A stretch of 64,000 nt of DNA, from NCBI RefSeq assembly GCF_947242115.1, contig NC_074711.1:32975102-33039101 (forward strand). The letters run 5' to 3'. The stretch is from Biomphalaria glabrata (lineage: Eukaryota > Mollusca > Gastropoda > Planorbidae). Below the pieces are notes generated by a model that was given only the letters and a program-made list of their open reading frames with translations, made no database searches and was not told the DNA's origin. The position numbers and the translations under genes were made by a program. This document shows, piece by piece, positions 35,155 through 47,075 of this stretch (its first letter is position 1; each line of letters begins with the position of its first letter).

Positions 35155-38100
35155 GAATTAACCCTTGTGATCCAAACTCTGTGCATCTATTTCAATGGAA
35201 GTGTGTTTCATGTCATGGCAATCGACAGGAGAACATTGAATCATGTAGTATCAAGGAAAAAGCTAATCTATCTATCCCATGTGGAAGACTTCATCACGCA
35301 GCATGTACTCAAGGAAAATTTGTTTATATTTTGGGAGGCAAAGATAGATACTCCCCCCTTAAAGATTTTTGGAGACTGGATCTTGGTAAAGTCTATTTTT
35401 CTTAATTGTAAAAATATTTTGCAGTTGGTCATTTTGTAATTAGAAACACTCAAAAAGAATCTGAAGTTTTATATTTTATTGAGGGTTGCTCTTACCAATT
35501 AGCTGTTTCCTCAATTCATCAAATTATACTTTGATATAAATGTAAAGATCTGGGAACTTATGTATTGAGAGATTGAGATATTTTTTTGTTTCAGTTTAAA
35601 AATTATTATTTTTTTTTAAAATATATTTTAAAAAGTCTTTTTCATTCAGGAAACATGTCCTGCTTATAGATTGGCAGCTATGCTATATACTGTACTAAAT
35701 AGAATTACTTTCCCTTATCAGTGAGATGTATTTTTCATATTACTAATTAATGCTAATTTTATGTATTGCATGCATATGTTCTCTTTGAAGTAAATGAGAA
35801 ATGGGACAGAATTGATGGTAAGAAAATGATCCTTCCACATTTAGAAGGCCACACCATGCTTTCTTATAAGGTTTGTGGACAAACTTTGTTTTTTTCGAAT
35901 AATTCCCTAGATTACATTAGCATTTGAGAAAGAAGTACATATTAATTTTTTTTCACTGAACTCATCAAAGAGGAATTACATACTAATAGTGGTTACAATT
36001 TTCTAATTTTCTAGAGTGAGCTTCTGATATTTGGAGGCACCTTTTGTGATACTGGAGATGATACTCCATTGTGGATATTTAATACAGGTTAGCATGAGTT
36101 TGGAAAAAAAAGTTTTAATGTAAAAACTTTAGTGGTTAGGGTTAGAGCTATTAAAGTGTCCAGGTAATTCATTCATCTATATTCTGTTTCTTATAATCTT
36201 AGACAAACAACTAATCAATAAACAAGACAAAACTGCTTGATTTTAAAATTTCGGAATTTGAACAAAATTAATAATGGAACTTCTCTATTTAAAGATTTGT
36301 GCTGTTTACGCAAATGGTCTGAGCCCAGCAGCCAGAAACCAAGTGGCAGACGTGAACATTCTGCTGTTATTTATAAAAATTCAATGTATATTTATGGAGG
36401 ATTTTTGGATAATTCTGGATCAACTGATGAATTTTGGCTCTTTAATATTGGTAATTTAAAAAAAAAGTATTCTGTATTTCGCATATTTTATTCCATTTTC
36501 TCATTTTTAATGAAACATAGAAACTATTTCTTTTTTTAAGTTTAAAAAAATTGAAATTAACTTGCTAATTTGAGTGAATCTTCAAATTTGTAGAGGAAGA
36601 AGTTTGGCAAGAGATACCAAGAAATCAACCAGGCAAACGTCATGGCCATGTTGCTGTTGTGGTCTCCAACAATATGTGGCTTCATGGTGGAATGAAAGAG
36701 CTTGTGGCATTGGCAGACTTATGGGTTTTTAACTTCAGTCAGTCTTGAGTCTAAGTTGTTGACATACTTTAATTATATAATATCTAATTAGCCTTATTTA
36801 AACTTTACTTTCATAGAATATCATCACACCAATGCAAATTCATCTTCTAATTCTATAACTGCAACAACTTAGGTTTGTGTACTTGGACAAAAGTGAAAAG
36901 TCAGGGGATGAGTCCTACCTTATCGAACCATACAGGTCATGCTGTGAGTATACTTTTTCATTTATTTAAATTCAGGTGAGCCTCAGAAGTTATCATTAAT
37001 ACATTTTAAAGCATAGAATAAATATTGAAATGGATGAATAATGTAAAAACTTTTTGCTATTGTAATTAGTTTTTTAATTAATTAATCTTTTCCCAGATCA
37101 GCCTCCATAATTCTAAAATTTAAAAAAAATTGAGAATCCCGTTTTTTATGTATCAGTCATACTTAAATGCTATTACTGTCACACATATCTACCTACTGAG
37201 GTCAAGGGGTGAAACTTCACAAAAAAAAATATTTGTAGAAAAGTGTAACCCCAAAAAACTTGTTTAAGAATGAAACATAATAAATGCTGATAGAAATAAA
37301 TTGGAAGGTCATGGACCAAACTAGTTATCAGAAAGGTGAGATTGACTGAAATGTATTTAAAATAAAATAACTTGAATTTAGAAATTCTGGAAGACAAAAA
37401 TGACTGGTAAAGGAAAGGTCTGTTTTTGTTTCTGACTTAATTAATCTTCAGTGATTTCTACATTGTATTATTCTACTATTGTACTGGGGCTACTGTTATT
37501 CTAATTGTGAAATTTGTATTCAACTAATATTCAAGTTATCATTTATTGCTTGTGCTTCAGTGTTTTTGTGACACCAATTGGATGGGTCGACAACAGATCC
37601 TCCAATTGTCTCACAACAATCATTTTATACACAGAATTCACTGTTGTGGGATGAAAAAATAATTGCAAGACAATTAAAATATAATAATATTTTTACAGGT
37701 TAGAATGTTACTTGTTTTAACCCCATGGATGCAAGATTGCTGGCATGCCAGCAAAATTACATCTGGAAAAAATAACTTCCCTATAAATGCTAGTCCAACT
37801 GATTACCGGTATTGGACTTTTTTTTTTCATTAGCCATAAGTACAAGTTATTATCTATTAGACTTTGTCTGCTTTTGAACAACTCAAATTTAATAATAATT
37901 CGAAATTTAGACAAAGACAGTAAGCTACATTTCTTAACTTCTTAACTTTCTAAATTATGGGGCATTAAACTTAATAATAGCAGTGAAACATTCAAAACGA
38001 TTAATGGCAGTAAACTTTAAATTAGAAGTAAAATTTCACATTTTACAACAGCAGTAAAACATTCATTTTTTATAACAATAGTAACACTTTCAACTTCCTA

Positions 38101-41100
38101 ATGGGGTGAAACATTCAAACTTTATAATAGCAGTGAAACATGTAAACCGATTAACAGCAGAAAAACATTCAAACTTAATAGAAGTACAACATTGAAACTT
38201 TATAATAGCTGTGAAACATTCAAACTTTATAAAAGCAGTGAAACATTCAAACTTTATTTAATATAATAGCATTGACATAGTATAATTGTTATATTAGCAG
38301 TGAAACATTTATGTATACAAATAGCATTAAATCATTCCAACTTTATAATAGCAGTAAAATATTGAAACTTTATAATAGATATTTAAAATATAAACATTTA
38401 TCATAGATCAAAAATATTTATAATAAAAATAATAAAACAGATTAATAGCAATAAATCATTTCAATTTTATAATAGCACTAAAACATTCAAACCTATTATC
38501 AGCAGTACAACATTCAAACTTTATAATAAGGGTGAATATTTCAAACTTTATTATAGCAGTAAAACATTAACAATTTATAATAGCAGTAAAACATTCAAAC
38601 TTTTTTAATAGTGGTGAAACATTCAAACTTTTTAATAGTGGTGAAACATTCAAACTTTATATTAGCATTGAAACATTTAAATCTTATAATTACAGTGAAA
38701 CATTCAAACCAATTAACAGCATTTAAACATTCAAACTTTATATTAGTGGTAAAAAATTAAAACTTTATAATAGTGGTGAAAAATTCAAACTTTGTAAAAG
38801 CAGTGAAAAATTAAAACTATGTAATAGCAGTGAAACATTTTAACCAATTAACAGCAGTAAAACATTAAAATTTTATAACATAATAGCATAGGTATAAGAG
38901 TGAACAATTTATACAAATATAGTTTGCATATATAATATATATGAAAGTTTTAAACTTACATCTATATAACTAATAGCAATTTAAATAAAAGGTGAGTATT
39001 TATAGCTTTTTTTGTGTTGAAAAAATGCTTAAATATATATTATTTTTTATTACTGTAAAAATAGCAGTAAATGTATTATTTATGTCATGAAGATAAGCAC
39101 CAGCCTACTTGCAGTTTTTTTTGGGATTGTCAACTCCCTTGCAGGCGAAATGGGGCTCTGTTGCTTGCATCCATGTTCAACCTCTCTCACCCTTAGACTC
39201 TATAAATCTCTCAGAAAAAATTTTGATTTTTAAATATAGAATATGAACACATAATTCTGAAGTTGAGATAAGGAAAAAAAATGGATAGGAATCAAATTGA
39301 AGCAAGTATTGAGACTTAATTTTACTTTCTTTGGATATAATTAATTTTTCCAAAGTAAATGCTAGTATTCTTTAGCTCATTTTATACAAAGAATAGCATT
39401 ACTATATGATCTATGTCATTATTATGTCAACTGTATGTTTCATAATATTGTGATACTTTTAAACTATAATAATTTGTCTCTTTTTGTTTTTTAGTTTGAA
39501 AAATGGTTAATTTTAATTGGAGGAACTCAATCTAGTCAGTTATCTCAAAATGTTTGGTTATTTAGATTTGGTGAGTAAATTACTACAAGTTTTTTTAACA
39601 TAGCAAATACAAATTTAAATTGACAAGGGAACCATTGAAAAGAGGTATACAATAATCTAATATTGTTTATGTGAAGCACAGTATTTAGAAGTTCTTTTAA
39701 ATAAGAAATATTAATGCTAAATTGGAATCTACTTCGCAAGATATATCATATATGGCAGTTGTTGGATAATAATTACCTTGTTGAGTTACAAACGTGCTTC
39801 AACAAAATTACAAACACTTTTTGAACAGTATTTAAATCCAACTTTTATTACATAATATGCACAATCTCCTTAACTCAATGAGTGCTGAGCGTCTATCCCA
39901 TAGACGGTCTGACTGCCCCTAAACGCACGGAACGTCTATCCCATAGACGTTCATACCCTACCTTTGTTTCGTTGCATTTTTAAATTTAACTTTTTAACTA
40001 ACAACAGTGGAACTATTTTTACTTTATAAAAGAGTTCTTCATCCTTTGTTTACATAGAAATTAGAAGCTTTTGGCTTTATTTAGACATTTATTTTTACTT
40101 TTTTTACGATGTAAAAAAACGTCGCCATGACTACGCTAGTCCAAGACACTCCCACAATGTTTACTACTGAAGAAACTTTATAATTATTCTAAAATTTATC
40201 ACAAATAAAGAGTAATAATGAAGAATTTGATCTAGATATTTAAGATATAGAGATTAGATCCAGGTAAGTCTAAATTTAGCGTATTTATATCTATATTATT
40301 ATTATTTAGATCTAAATCTATTATTGTCAATAGGCTAGGTGTAGAGTGTAGATCGAGATTGACTAGATCTAAGCTTTTATCTCTAGTTTTAGACTCTAGA
40401 TCTAGACATATCTCTAGATCTAAGCTTATGATAAATAAAAAGAAAGGAAATGGTTGATCTACATCAAATAATCATCCACTGTGGGCATTTTTTGCCCATT
40501 TTCTTTTTTTTTTTTTTTTTTTTAGTATTTATCTGTAAAAATCTACAACATTATGGCTATGCTTGTCCAAGACACACCCACAATGTTTACTACTGAAGAA
40601 GCTTTATTATTTTTGTTCTTTTTATCTATACTTCTATGACATCATATTTCTTTTTGAAAAAGATGTCAATAGTCTAATATGATGTTTCAACAGTAATGCA
40701 AAGATCAAAATCTATATTTAGGTCTCAGAAGTTCTAAAGATGGCATCCATTTTTTTTTGAGGGTCATATTATTTAGATTATAATTTGTATCTTATATTTA
40801 AATAGAATGATGTTTACATTTTCACATTCTCCATTCATTTACCTTTACTTTGATACCAAATATGTTACTATAGCTTCATTGGTACTTGAATAATAAATTT
40901 TTGTTTTAGGCATGTTTGGAACATTTTCTTTTTTTTCCAAAAAAGTAGCATTTTAAAAAAAAAACAAACACCGCTCTCAATGAGTTAATAATACTTGCAA
41001 TATTTTTTTTTAATTTGATTTTTTTTTAGAAATTCAACTTAGCATGCAAAATCAATGAACCTTTTTTCACCAAAACGAATGGTCTGATAATATTGATTAA

Positions 41101-43060
41101 ACAACGAAAGAAACTGTCACATGATAACAATTGTTGATTAAAATTAGATCGTAATTTGTATAGAAAGAGAAGCACGTGACTAAATGGTGAATGAGGTCCA
41201 TTAGGGAAAGTCATTTTCAGTTTCTCCTTTTTACTCATTCATGTACTGCCAAACTGACTTGAATTAAAAACTATTTTATAATTTCCTATTAAACACACAC
41301 AAATACTCTCACTTTCTATAACAAAAGTCACATTGGGAAAAAAAAAGGGTCTTGCAATGATTCTATCATAACATGCTCTTTTTGTTAAAAAAAAATGTTT
41401 TAAAAGTTTATTCTTTTGTTTAACCATGTAAATGTTTGTTTCTTTTGTTGATTGACTAGATACTTTGACATGGAGCCTAGTGTCAACACAATCAGGAGAT
41501 ATTCATCCACCCCTATCTTTACATGCTTCAGTTCTTCTTAAGGCTTCAACGTTCCAGAGTCAATTTGTAGACCAGATAAAATCCCTGCCTCAGCTCACTT
41601 CAGCTTCAGTACTGAATCCATGTGAGTTAGTGCGACCCCATACTGCTTTTAGTAAGTACAATAGAAGCTATAATTCAACTGGCTCACATAGTGAACCTAC
41701 CCAGAATATGAAAGAAACTATATTTCAAAACTGCTCTAAATCCAAATGTGAGTTATCTGATGCAAGTGCTGAGCTATTGAAATTGGAATGTCTTCATAGC
41801 CACATCACCAGAAGTGAAGTTGGAAGACAGTCTAAAGCTGAAACATCATTCACAGTTCATCCCGTCAGTGAAGGTCAGATACAGTTCCAAACTAACCAGA
41901 TTATTAATGTTGATTATAAAAAGAACATGCGACCAGCGTCAGGTGAACTGGTCAATGATAACCTCCCCTTGCTCCAGAGATTTCATTCAGTGACATCCGA
42001 TGATGATTTAGGGGTAAATAACCTCAGTGTTTCCATATCTGATGAGCAGGTTAACAAATCTTTCCATCCTCATTCCTGCCCAATTAAATCTGCAGCACCC
42101 TTTGACAAATCTGTGCAACGAAATAATCAGCAAGAACCCAGCAGATCTGTGGACAAAAATCAATCACGAACATCATTGATGAAGAAAGTTATAAAACATA
42201 AAGCAAGTAAAGGTCACCAGATGAAAGACATACAGCTTGCAAAAAAGTTTGAAAATAGAAATAATTTTGAGAACCCATGCTACACAGTGTTATATGATGA
42301 AAGAATTAAGTGGAAAGACTTTCGTAGCGGTGAAAATGTAATGACATTTAGTTCGAGTCTCATGAAAAAGCCATCAAAATTGAGAGACCTGTCTCATAGT
42401 CAAGAGGATTTACTGGTTGAAGATTTAGAGTGGCTTGACAGTGATCAGTTATTTGAAGCAGCTGCACTTAGCTATCCTAGCAGCCAGAGAATCAGGAGCT
42501 CATCATGTAAAGATATTAGTAGCTATCCTGGCTACATCATAACTTCAAGCATAACTTCAAAGAACTTTCAAAGGCAAAATTCCAAATCTTGTGAGACTTT
42601 ATCTTCAAGCTGTATACAGGAGTGGGATTCTGTGGCTGTACCAGAAAAACAATTGCATAAAGATAATGTACAAAATTTGACAGAAACTAACTGTGACTTC
42701 ACAAACATTCCTACAAGCAAAAGTGAACTTGTCAAAAACACATCTATTCATCTCAGAACTAGTCAAAATTTTTCCAATAAACTGTATACTTTTCAAAATT
42801 CAGTAGGTGTTCAAACTTCTGACTCTTTGCTAAGTTTGAATAAACATAAAGCTCCACTTTCAGACTCTATTGACAGTCTTGGTGCATGGACCTGTAGCAA
42901 GCATTCAAAGAATGATGCTAGCATATATAAGAAGTTGGTGGATAAGGCTTTGGGAATACTTGGTGACTCAGAATTGTGTATCCTTGTTTTGGGTGGTCAA
43001 ACAGAACATGTCTCTTTCAAGTCTGAACCTTTAAGATTGTGGAAATGTCATCTTAATTGA
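35151..43060 (+). CDS. Kelch-repeat beta-propeller protein with large insertion in the last blade, 8 coding exons
   Basis: Exons: 35151-35385, 35791-35870, 36015-36087, 36295-36450, 36594-36737, 36873-36943, 39495-39570, 41460-43060. All have AG/GT borders and the phases join to 2436 nt (811 aa). The first exon runs back to an acceptor at 35120, so a non-coding exon lies upstream. Six kelch blades: five consecutive from about residue 42 to 288 (ILGG at 60-63, LIFGG, YIYGG, WLHGG, LILIGG, each followed by a W or F in an LDL/FNF strand), then LHASVLL (299-305) opens a sixth that is interrupted by about 475 Ser/Asn/Lys-rich residues. CILVLGG (785-791) and LRLWKCHL close it at the C-terminus. The N-terminal FQWKC would supply the closing strand. 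Kelch propellers usually bind protein partners; I recognise no BTB, F-box or catalytic domain, so the role is unknown. Confidence 0.9.
37974..38885. repeat. 27-bp degenerate minisatellite (AATAGCAGTGAAACATTCAA core), about 30 units
   Basis: Repeats of GCAGTGAAACATTCAAACTT with TTATAAT joins run through intron 6 of the kelch gene. A clean 27-bp step is visible from 38211 to 38238; others drift. No spacers, so not a CRISPR-like array. Confidence 0.9.
39870..40988. mobile_element. piggyBac-like non-autonomous element, 1,119 bp
   Basis: Bounded by TTAA at 39870-39873 and 40985-40988. The ends read TTAACTCAATGAGTGCTGAG and, inverted, TTAACTCATTGAGAGC. The interior has no transposase. It holds a direct duplication (GTCCAAGACAC.CCCACAATG near 40,140 and again near 40,567) and TCTAGATC words. 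It lies in kelch intron 7. Confidence 0.72.
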
Positions 43061-43073
43061 AAGCAACTGCAAC

Positions 43074-43514
43074 CAGGGCCAGTCCTAACAATTGCCAAAT
43101 GGATTGTGCATGGGTCGAGTTAGGCTAGGGATAAGGATAATAAGTGAAAATTAAGATTTTGTATTAGTAAAAATAAATTAATCTTTGCTTTGCATTTTAT
43201 GAAATGAAAGCTAACAATGCCGTTTTTTAAATCTCGCTTGGTATTGGCATTAACCATATTGAACGACATCCTAAAATGACAATTTTGTCTATTTTTTCAG
43301 GAGATCTAATAATTTCAGATTTTCAGGACTTATTCATATATTTTGCTATTCAAGAGATTTCCATGATCTCCTGGAAAATAAGGAGGCTGCAGAAACGGTG
43401 TTATAAGTTATAATGGTTTCATTTAATAATTTATACCTAGAATTAGCGTGGAGCCAATGAAAGTGCGGGGCCCACTACTGGTGCATAGGTTGCAGTGGCC
43501 TAAGGCTGGCCCTG
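43074..43514 (-). mobile_element. hAT MITE, 441 bp, derivative of the 22,124-24,024 family
   Basis: Perfect 8-bp duplications ACTGCAAC flank it (43066-43073 and 43515-43522). The ends CAGGGCCAGTCCTA and CAGGGCCAGCCTTA match the larger hAT copy. The matches extend inward on both sides (GAAAATTAAGATTTTGTATT; CACTGCA.CCTATGC; GGGCCCCGC.CTTTCAT), in inverse orientation. All coding sequence is gone. The left duplication starts 5 bases after the kelch stop codon, so the MITE lies inside that gene's 3' UTR. Confidence 0.93.
43172..43177 (+). terminator. Candidate poly(A) signal AATAAA for the kelch gene
   Basis: The first AATAAA after the kelch stop, about 112 bases downstream, inside the hAT MITE and followed by T-rich sequence. 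Use of this site is inference; other AATAAA words occur farther on (near 44,325 and 45,567). Confidence 0.35.
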
Positions 43515-43595
43515 ACTGCAACCCTAGGCTTTAAATTCCTATTGACTTTTACTCTGCTAATTTTGTTTTGTTTTACATGTTTTTAATGTTCTCTC

Positions 43596-43690
43596 AGATT
43601 TGAAGTTAATGACAGGACGGTGAGGGATGTTGGCTGGCAGGATTAGAACCTGGGGCCATCAAGACGACAGTCCAGGGTGCATATCATAAG
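43596..43690 (-). mobile_element. SINE-B fragment
   Basis: It shares GATTTGAAG, GGCTGGCAGGATTAGAACCT and GACAGTCCAGG with the SINE-B copies at 12,210 and 59,340. The inner CTAGTCCAAACC stretch is missing. Confidence 0.6.
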
Positions 43691-45654
43691 GCAGACAAAA
43701 AAATATCATATTTACTTATGTTTTTTTTTTTGGCATAGGTTAAGAAACTGGCACATTTAATTATAAGGTTAATTGAATTTTGTTTACTTCATGAACAATG
43801 TCCATTCACTGAATGTACCTGGTATTTATCTTGAGAGAGATGGGATCTGGCATGGAAACTTTGATAATGGCCAAACGTTGAGCTAACAATTATATTATGT
43901 TTTCACATGTGTGGGTGTCAAGCTCTTTAGTTCAAGTTACTGAAGTAAACATCAGAACTTCTAGGAGAAGTTCTAGTATTTTTGTTTCTTAAAAGGTATT
44001 TATTGTCAACCTCTAACACAGTGACACCTGACAAAAGTATGTTTAAATGAAAAATCGTTTTTTGAAAGTGTTTCAATAATTAATGTCATCAATATGTTTG
44101 TATGGTTTTAATTATTGTTATAAGTCTTTGTTTTGTAATCCAAAATGTCATGAAAACTTTTTTTATTTTTTACTTACTTTATAATGGTGTTTCCCATTTC
44201 CACAGAGCCTAATATTTTTACTAAAAAAAGTTATAGCTTTTAATTGCAATATTTGTGAGTGCATTCATTCACCACTTTGCAAATCTGTCAACATGTAGCA
44301 TTTCTACAAAGTACACATTACCAAATAAATGTTTCAATATGTGATATTGTTATCAAAATGTTTATGTCTAGACATAATATAAAAAAAAAGATGTGATAAT
44401 ACTTAACATGTCAAAATAATACTGATTATGTTCTTGACAGTGTTGAATGAAGATTTTGTTTGATGATTATTTAATACAATAATATTTTATTAAGGAATAT
44501 TGATTTTTAATTATTGCAAAAATTTGTGAAATTGTAGGTCATGTTTTGCTATTATTTACCATTTAAACTTTTGATAAATTATTGCTAAAATTAAATACCT
44601 TTTTTTGTGTGTGTCTGGAAATGTGTTTCCAAACTATTTTTTATTTACACTTTCATTAATTAGTCTTTCTGAAGTTTTTTGTTTTTTTTTTGTTTTGTAT
44701 TTTGCATATTACTCTTAATAATAGTACCATAAACAGTATCTACTTTTTGTTCTTTTTTGGTTTTTATACATGATATTAGTACCATTACATCTAGTCATTT
44801 ACCTCTCAAAATAATCATTTACTTACTCAAAAATAATCATTTATTTACTCTTTGATTTTTTTGTTTACAAGTCTTTCTTTTAGTCTCATAAAGCAATCAT
44901 TTACCTGCTCTTAATGAGTTTTATTATATTTCTGTACATGTGTTATTATATATCTGTACATGTTTTTTGTTTTTGTAAAAGTCATTATACTACATTCAAA
45001 ATAAGCTAAGTGACCTTTTTTGGTGATTGAGTCACTTTTGAATACATTCCATTGCTTTTGAAACCAAAATTATTTTTTTTTTTTACTTTTAACAAAAATT
45101 TATACACTTATGAATATATGTTGATGTTTGACATCATTTTTTTTTTTTACATCTACCATTCCCTGTACAATGTTTCATCAAAAGTGCTATTGTTGAACAC
45201 AAAATGACCAGACATCAAGAAAACGTGATACATTTTTACTTATTTACAAACCTCTTTCAAGTCTGAAATTTAAACTTTTTTTTGGTGTGATGCAAGTTTG
45301 TTTTTGCATATACCACTATATTGAAGCAATATTTGTTCTATTAATTTCAGGTAATTGTGATATTTAAAAGGCATTTAGACTATTTTAGCTTACATTCTTT
45401 GAAATCATGTGAACTTGTAATTATTGCAGACAAGGTCAGTAAGGCAAGATTGTAGCCAGTAACCATTCATATTAATACTCTTGTACTTGGCTACACTAGT
45501 TAAGTCTCCTAGTATTCATACTGCAGGCATTTATGACATTTCTTTTGCTAGAAAATATTCTTTCAAATAAAAATTATTTACAAGTATATGCTAAGACTTG
45601 TTATTCTTTTTTTTCTATTTGTAAACTAATCAATGTTATGTGACTTCCTTTTCC
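43691..45654. other. Convergent intergenic stretch, no gene seen
   Basis: AT-rich with T-runs and a few copies of AATAATCATTTACTTACT near 44,810-44,900. The kelch transcript may end here if the MITE signal is not used. Confidence 0.45.
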
Positions 45655-46640
45655 TTAGTCTGTTGAACCATTGTGGCACCATGCAAGATTTGTCAACCTT
45701 CTTTCTCCATTCCTCTCTATATTTTGCCTCTTTCAATGGCAGGCCCATCCATTCTTTTATGTTGTCTTCCCATCGCTTTCTCTGTCTGCCTCTTCTTCTT
45801 TTTCCTGGTACTGTTTCCTGAAGGAAGGTATTTAGGAGTCCTGAAGACCTTGTAATATGGCCATAGATTTTTAGTATGTGTTTTTGTTTTACAATAGTTA
45901 GCAGGTCATCTTGGGATTCAATCGCTGCTGTAGCCCTGTCTCTAATCTTGTGATGCAGTCTTTAGATGTGATACCAAGGATCCTTCTGTAGCATCTCAAT
46001 TCCATTGCTAGGATCCTACTCTCTAGCTCTGCAGTCAGCATCCAAGACTCGCAAGCATATAAGAATGTGGTCCTTTTAAAGCCCTGTTGGCTATTGGTCA
46101 TAATTTGTTTTTTTCTGCATTTATTTGCATACCATATGCTGCTCAAAATAATCATTTACTTTTTAACTTATTTACTGCAAAAGTCTTGATTATGTACATC
46201 ACCAACTCAGTTTGTTGTTCTTCTGTTCCTGCTAGGCCATCTATGTCATACGCAAAGCGCAAATTAGTAATATTTTTCTTCCAATGCTTACGGTACCTTC
46301 ATAACAACCTTCTTAACCCTCAAGAGCATCTTCCATTATCCTTTCAAGGAAGATATTGAAAAGTGTTGGTGAGAGTAGGCAGCCTTGTCTTACTCCAACT
46401 GTGGTTTTAAACCAGTCCCCAATATTATTGTTGAAGTACACTGCACTGGTGGCCTCCTTGTAGAGGTTCTGGATAACTTTTATTATGTTTTTATATATGT
46501 AGTAATTTTCCATTGTCGCCCAAAGTACCCTATGCCATACTCAGTCAAAAGCTTTCTTGAAATCAATAAAGACATGGAAAAGATTCTCTTAGTGTTGGAG
46601 ACATTTTTCACAGAGTATTCTGAGGTTTAGGATTTGTTCT
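45655..46640 (-). pseudogene. LINE remnant, reverse transcriptase to C-terminus
   Basis: Minus-strand pieces in order: VFIDFKKAFD, then VGVRQGCLLSPTLFNIFLER, an LRFAYDIDGLAG active-site block (changed from FADD), YACESWMLTAELE with LRCYRRILGI, and RGRQRKRWEDNIKEWMGLPL with EWRKKVDKSCMVP. They fall in different frames with stops between, so the copy is dead. The layout is that of an APE-type LINE different from the one at 498-3,703. It lies between the kelch and VPS41 3' ends. Confidence 0.85.
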
Positions 46641-46863
46641 GATGTGACTTCAGTTCTTATTTTTTTTGTGCTTACATTGTCATTAATGTAATAAAAATAG
46701 TTTACAAAGATTAAGTCAGGAAAATCATTTTTATTTACACAACTATATAAAAAAAAAGCTTTTGTTCCTTTGAAGTTTTTTATTTTGCTTTTAAAAGCAC
46801 CAAAAATAAATGGAAATTACAACAAAAGTAAAATAGTAGATCATAATGAAAGACATTACTAAA

Positions 46864-46869
46864 TTTATT
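46864..46869 (-). terminator. Candidate poly(A) signal for VPS41
   Basis: AATAAA on the minus strand, about 207 bases past the VPS41 stop. A second lies at 46730-46735. Which is used cannot be told from sequence. Confidence 0.35.
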
Positions 46870-47075
46870 AGATTGCCGAATAAGAATTATTAATAATGAA
46901 TATTTTAAATTTAATGATTAAGCCTAAGAATAGTCAAAACTTTTAGATACTCCGCTGCAACATATTCCACTGCAAAATTTGAATAAATAATAACAGTACT
47001 CTACTGTTCATTAATAATGGAATTGAATACATTTTTTTTTTTACTTTTTACCAAATATTTCTTGGAAGATTATCA

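Noticed and set aside
37974-38885. CRISPR-like array
   Set aside because: Units are contiguous and degenerate without unique spacers, and the host is a eukaryote; it is a minisatellite.
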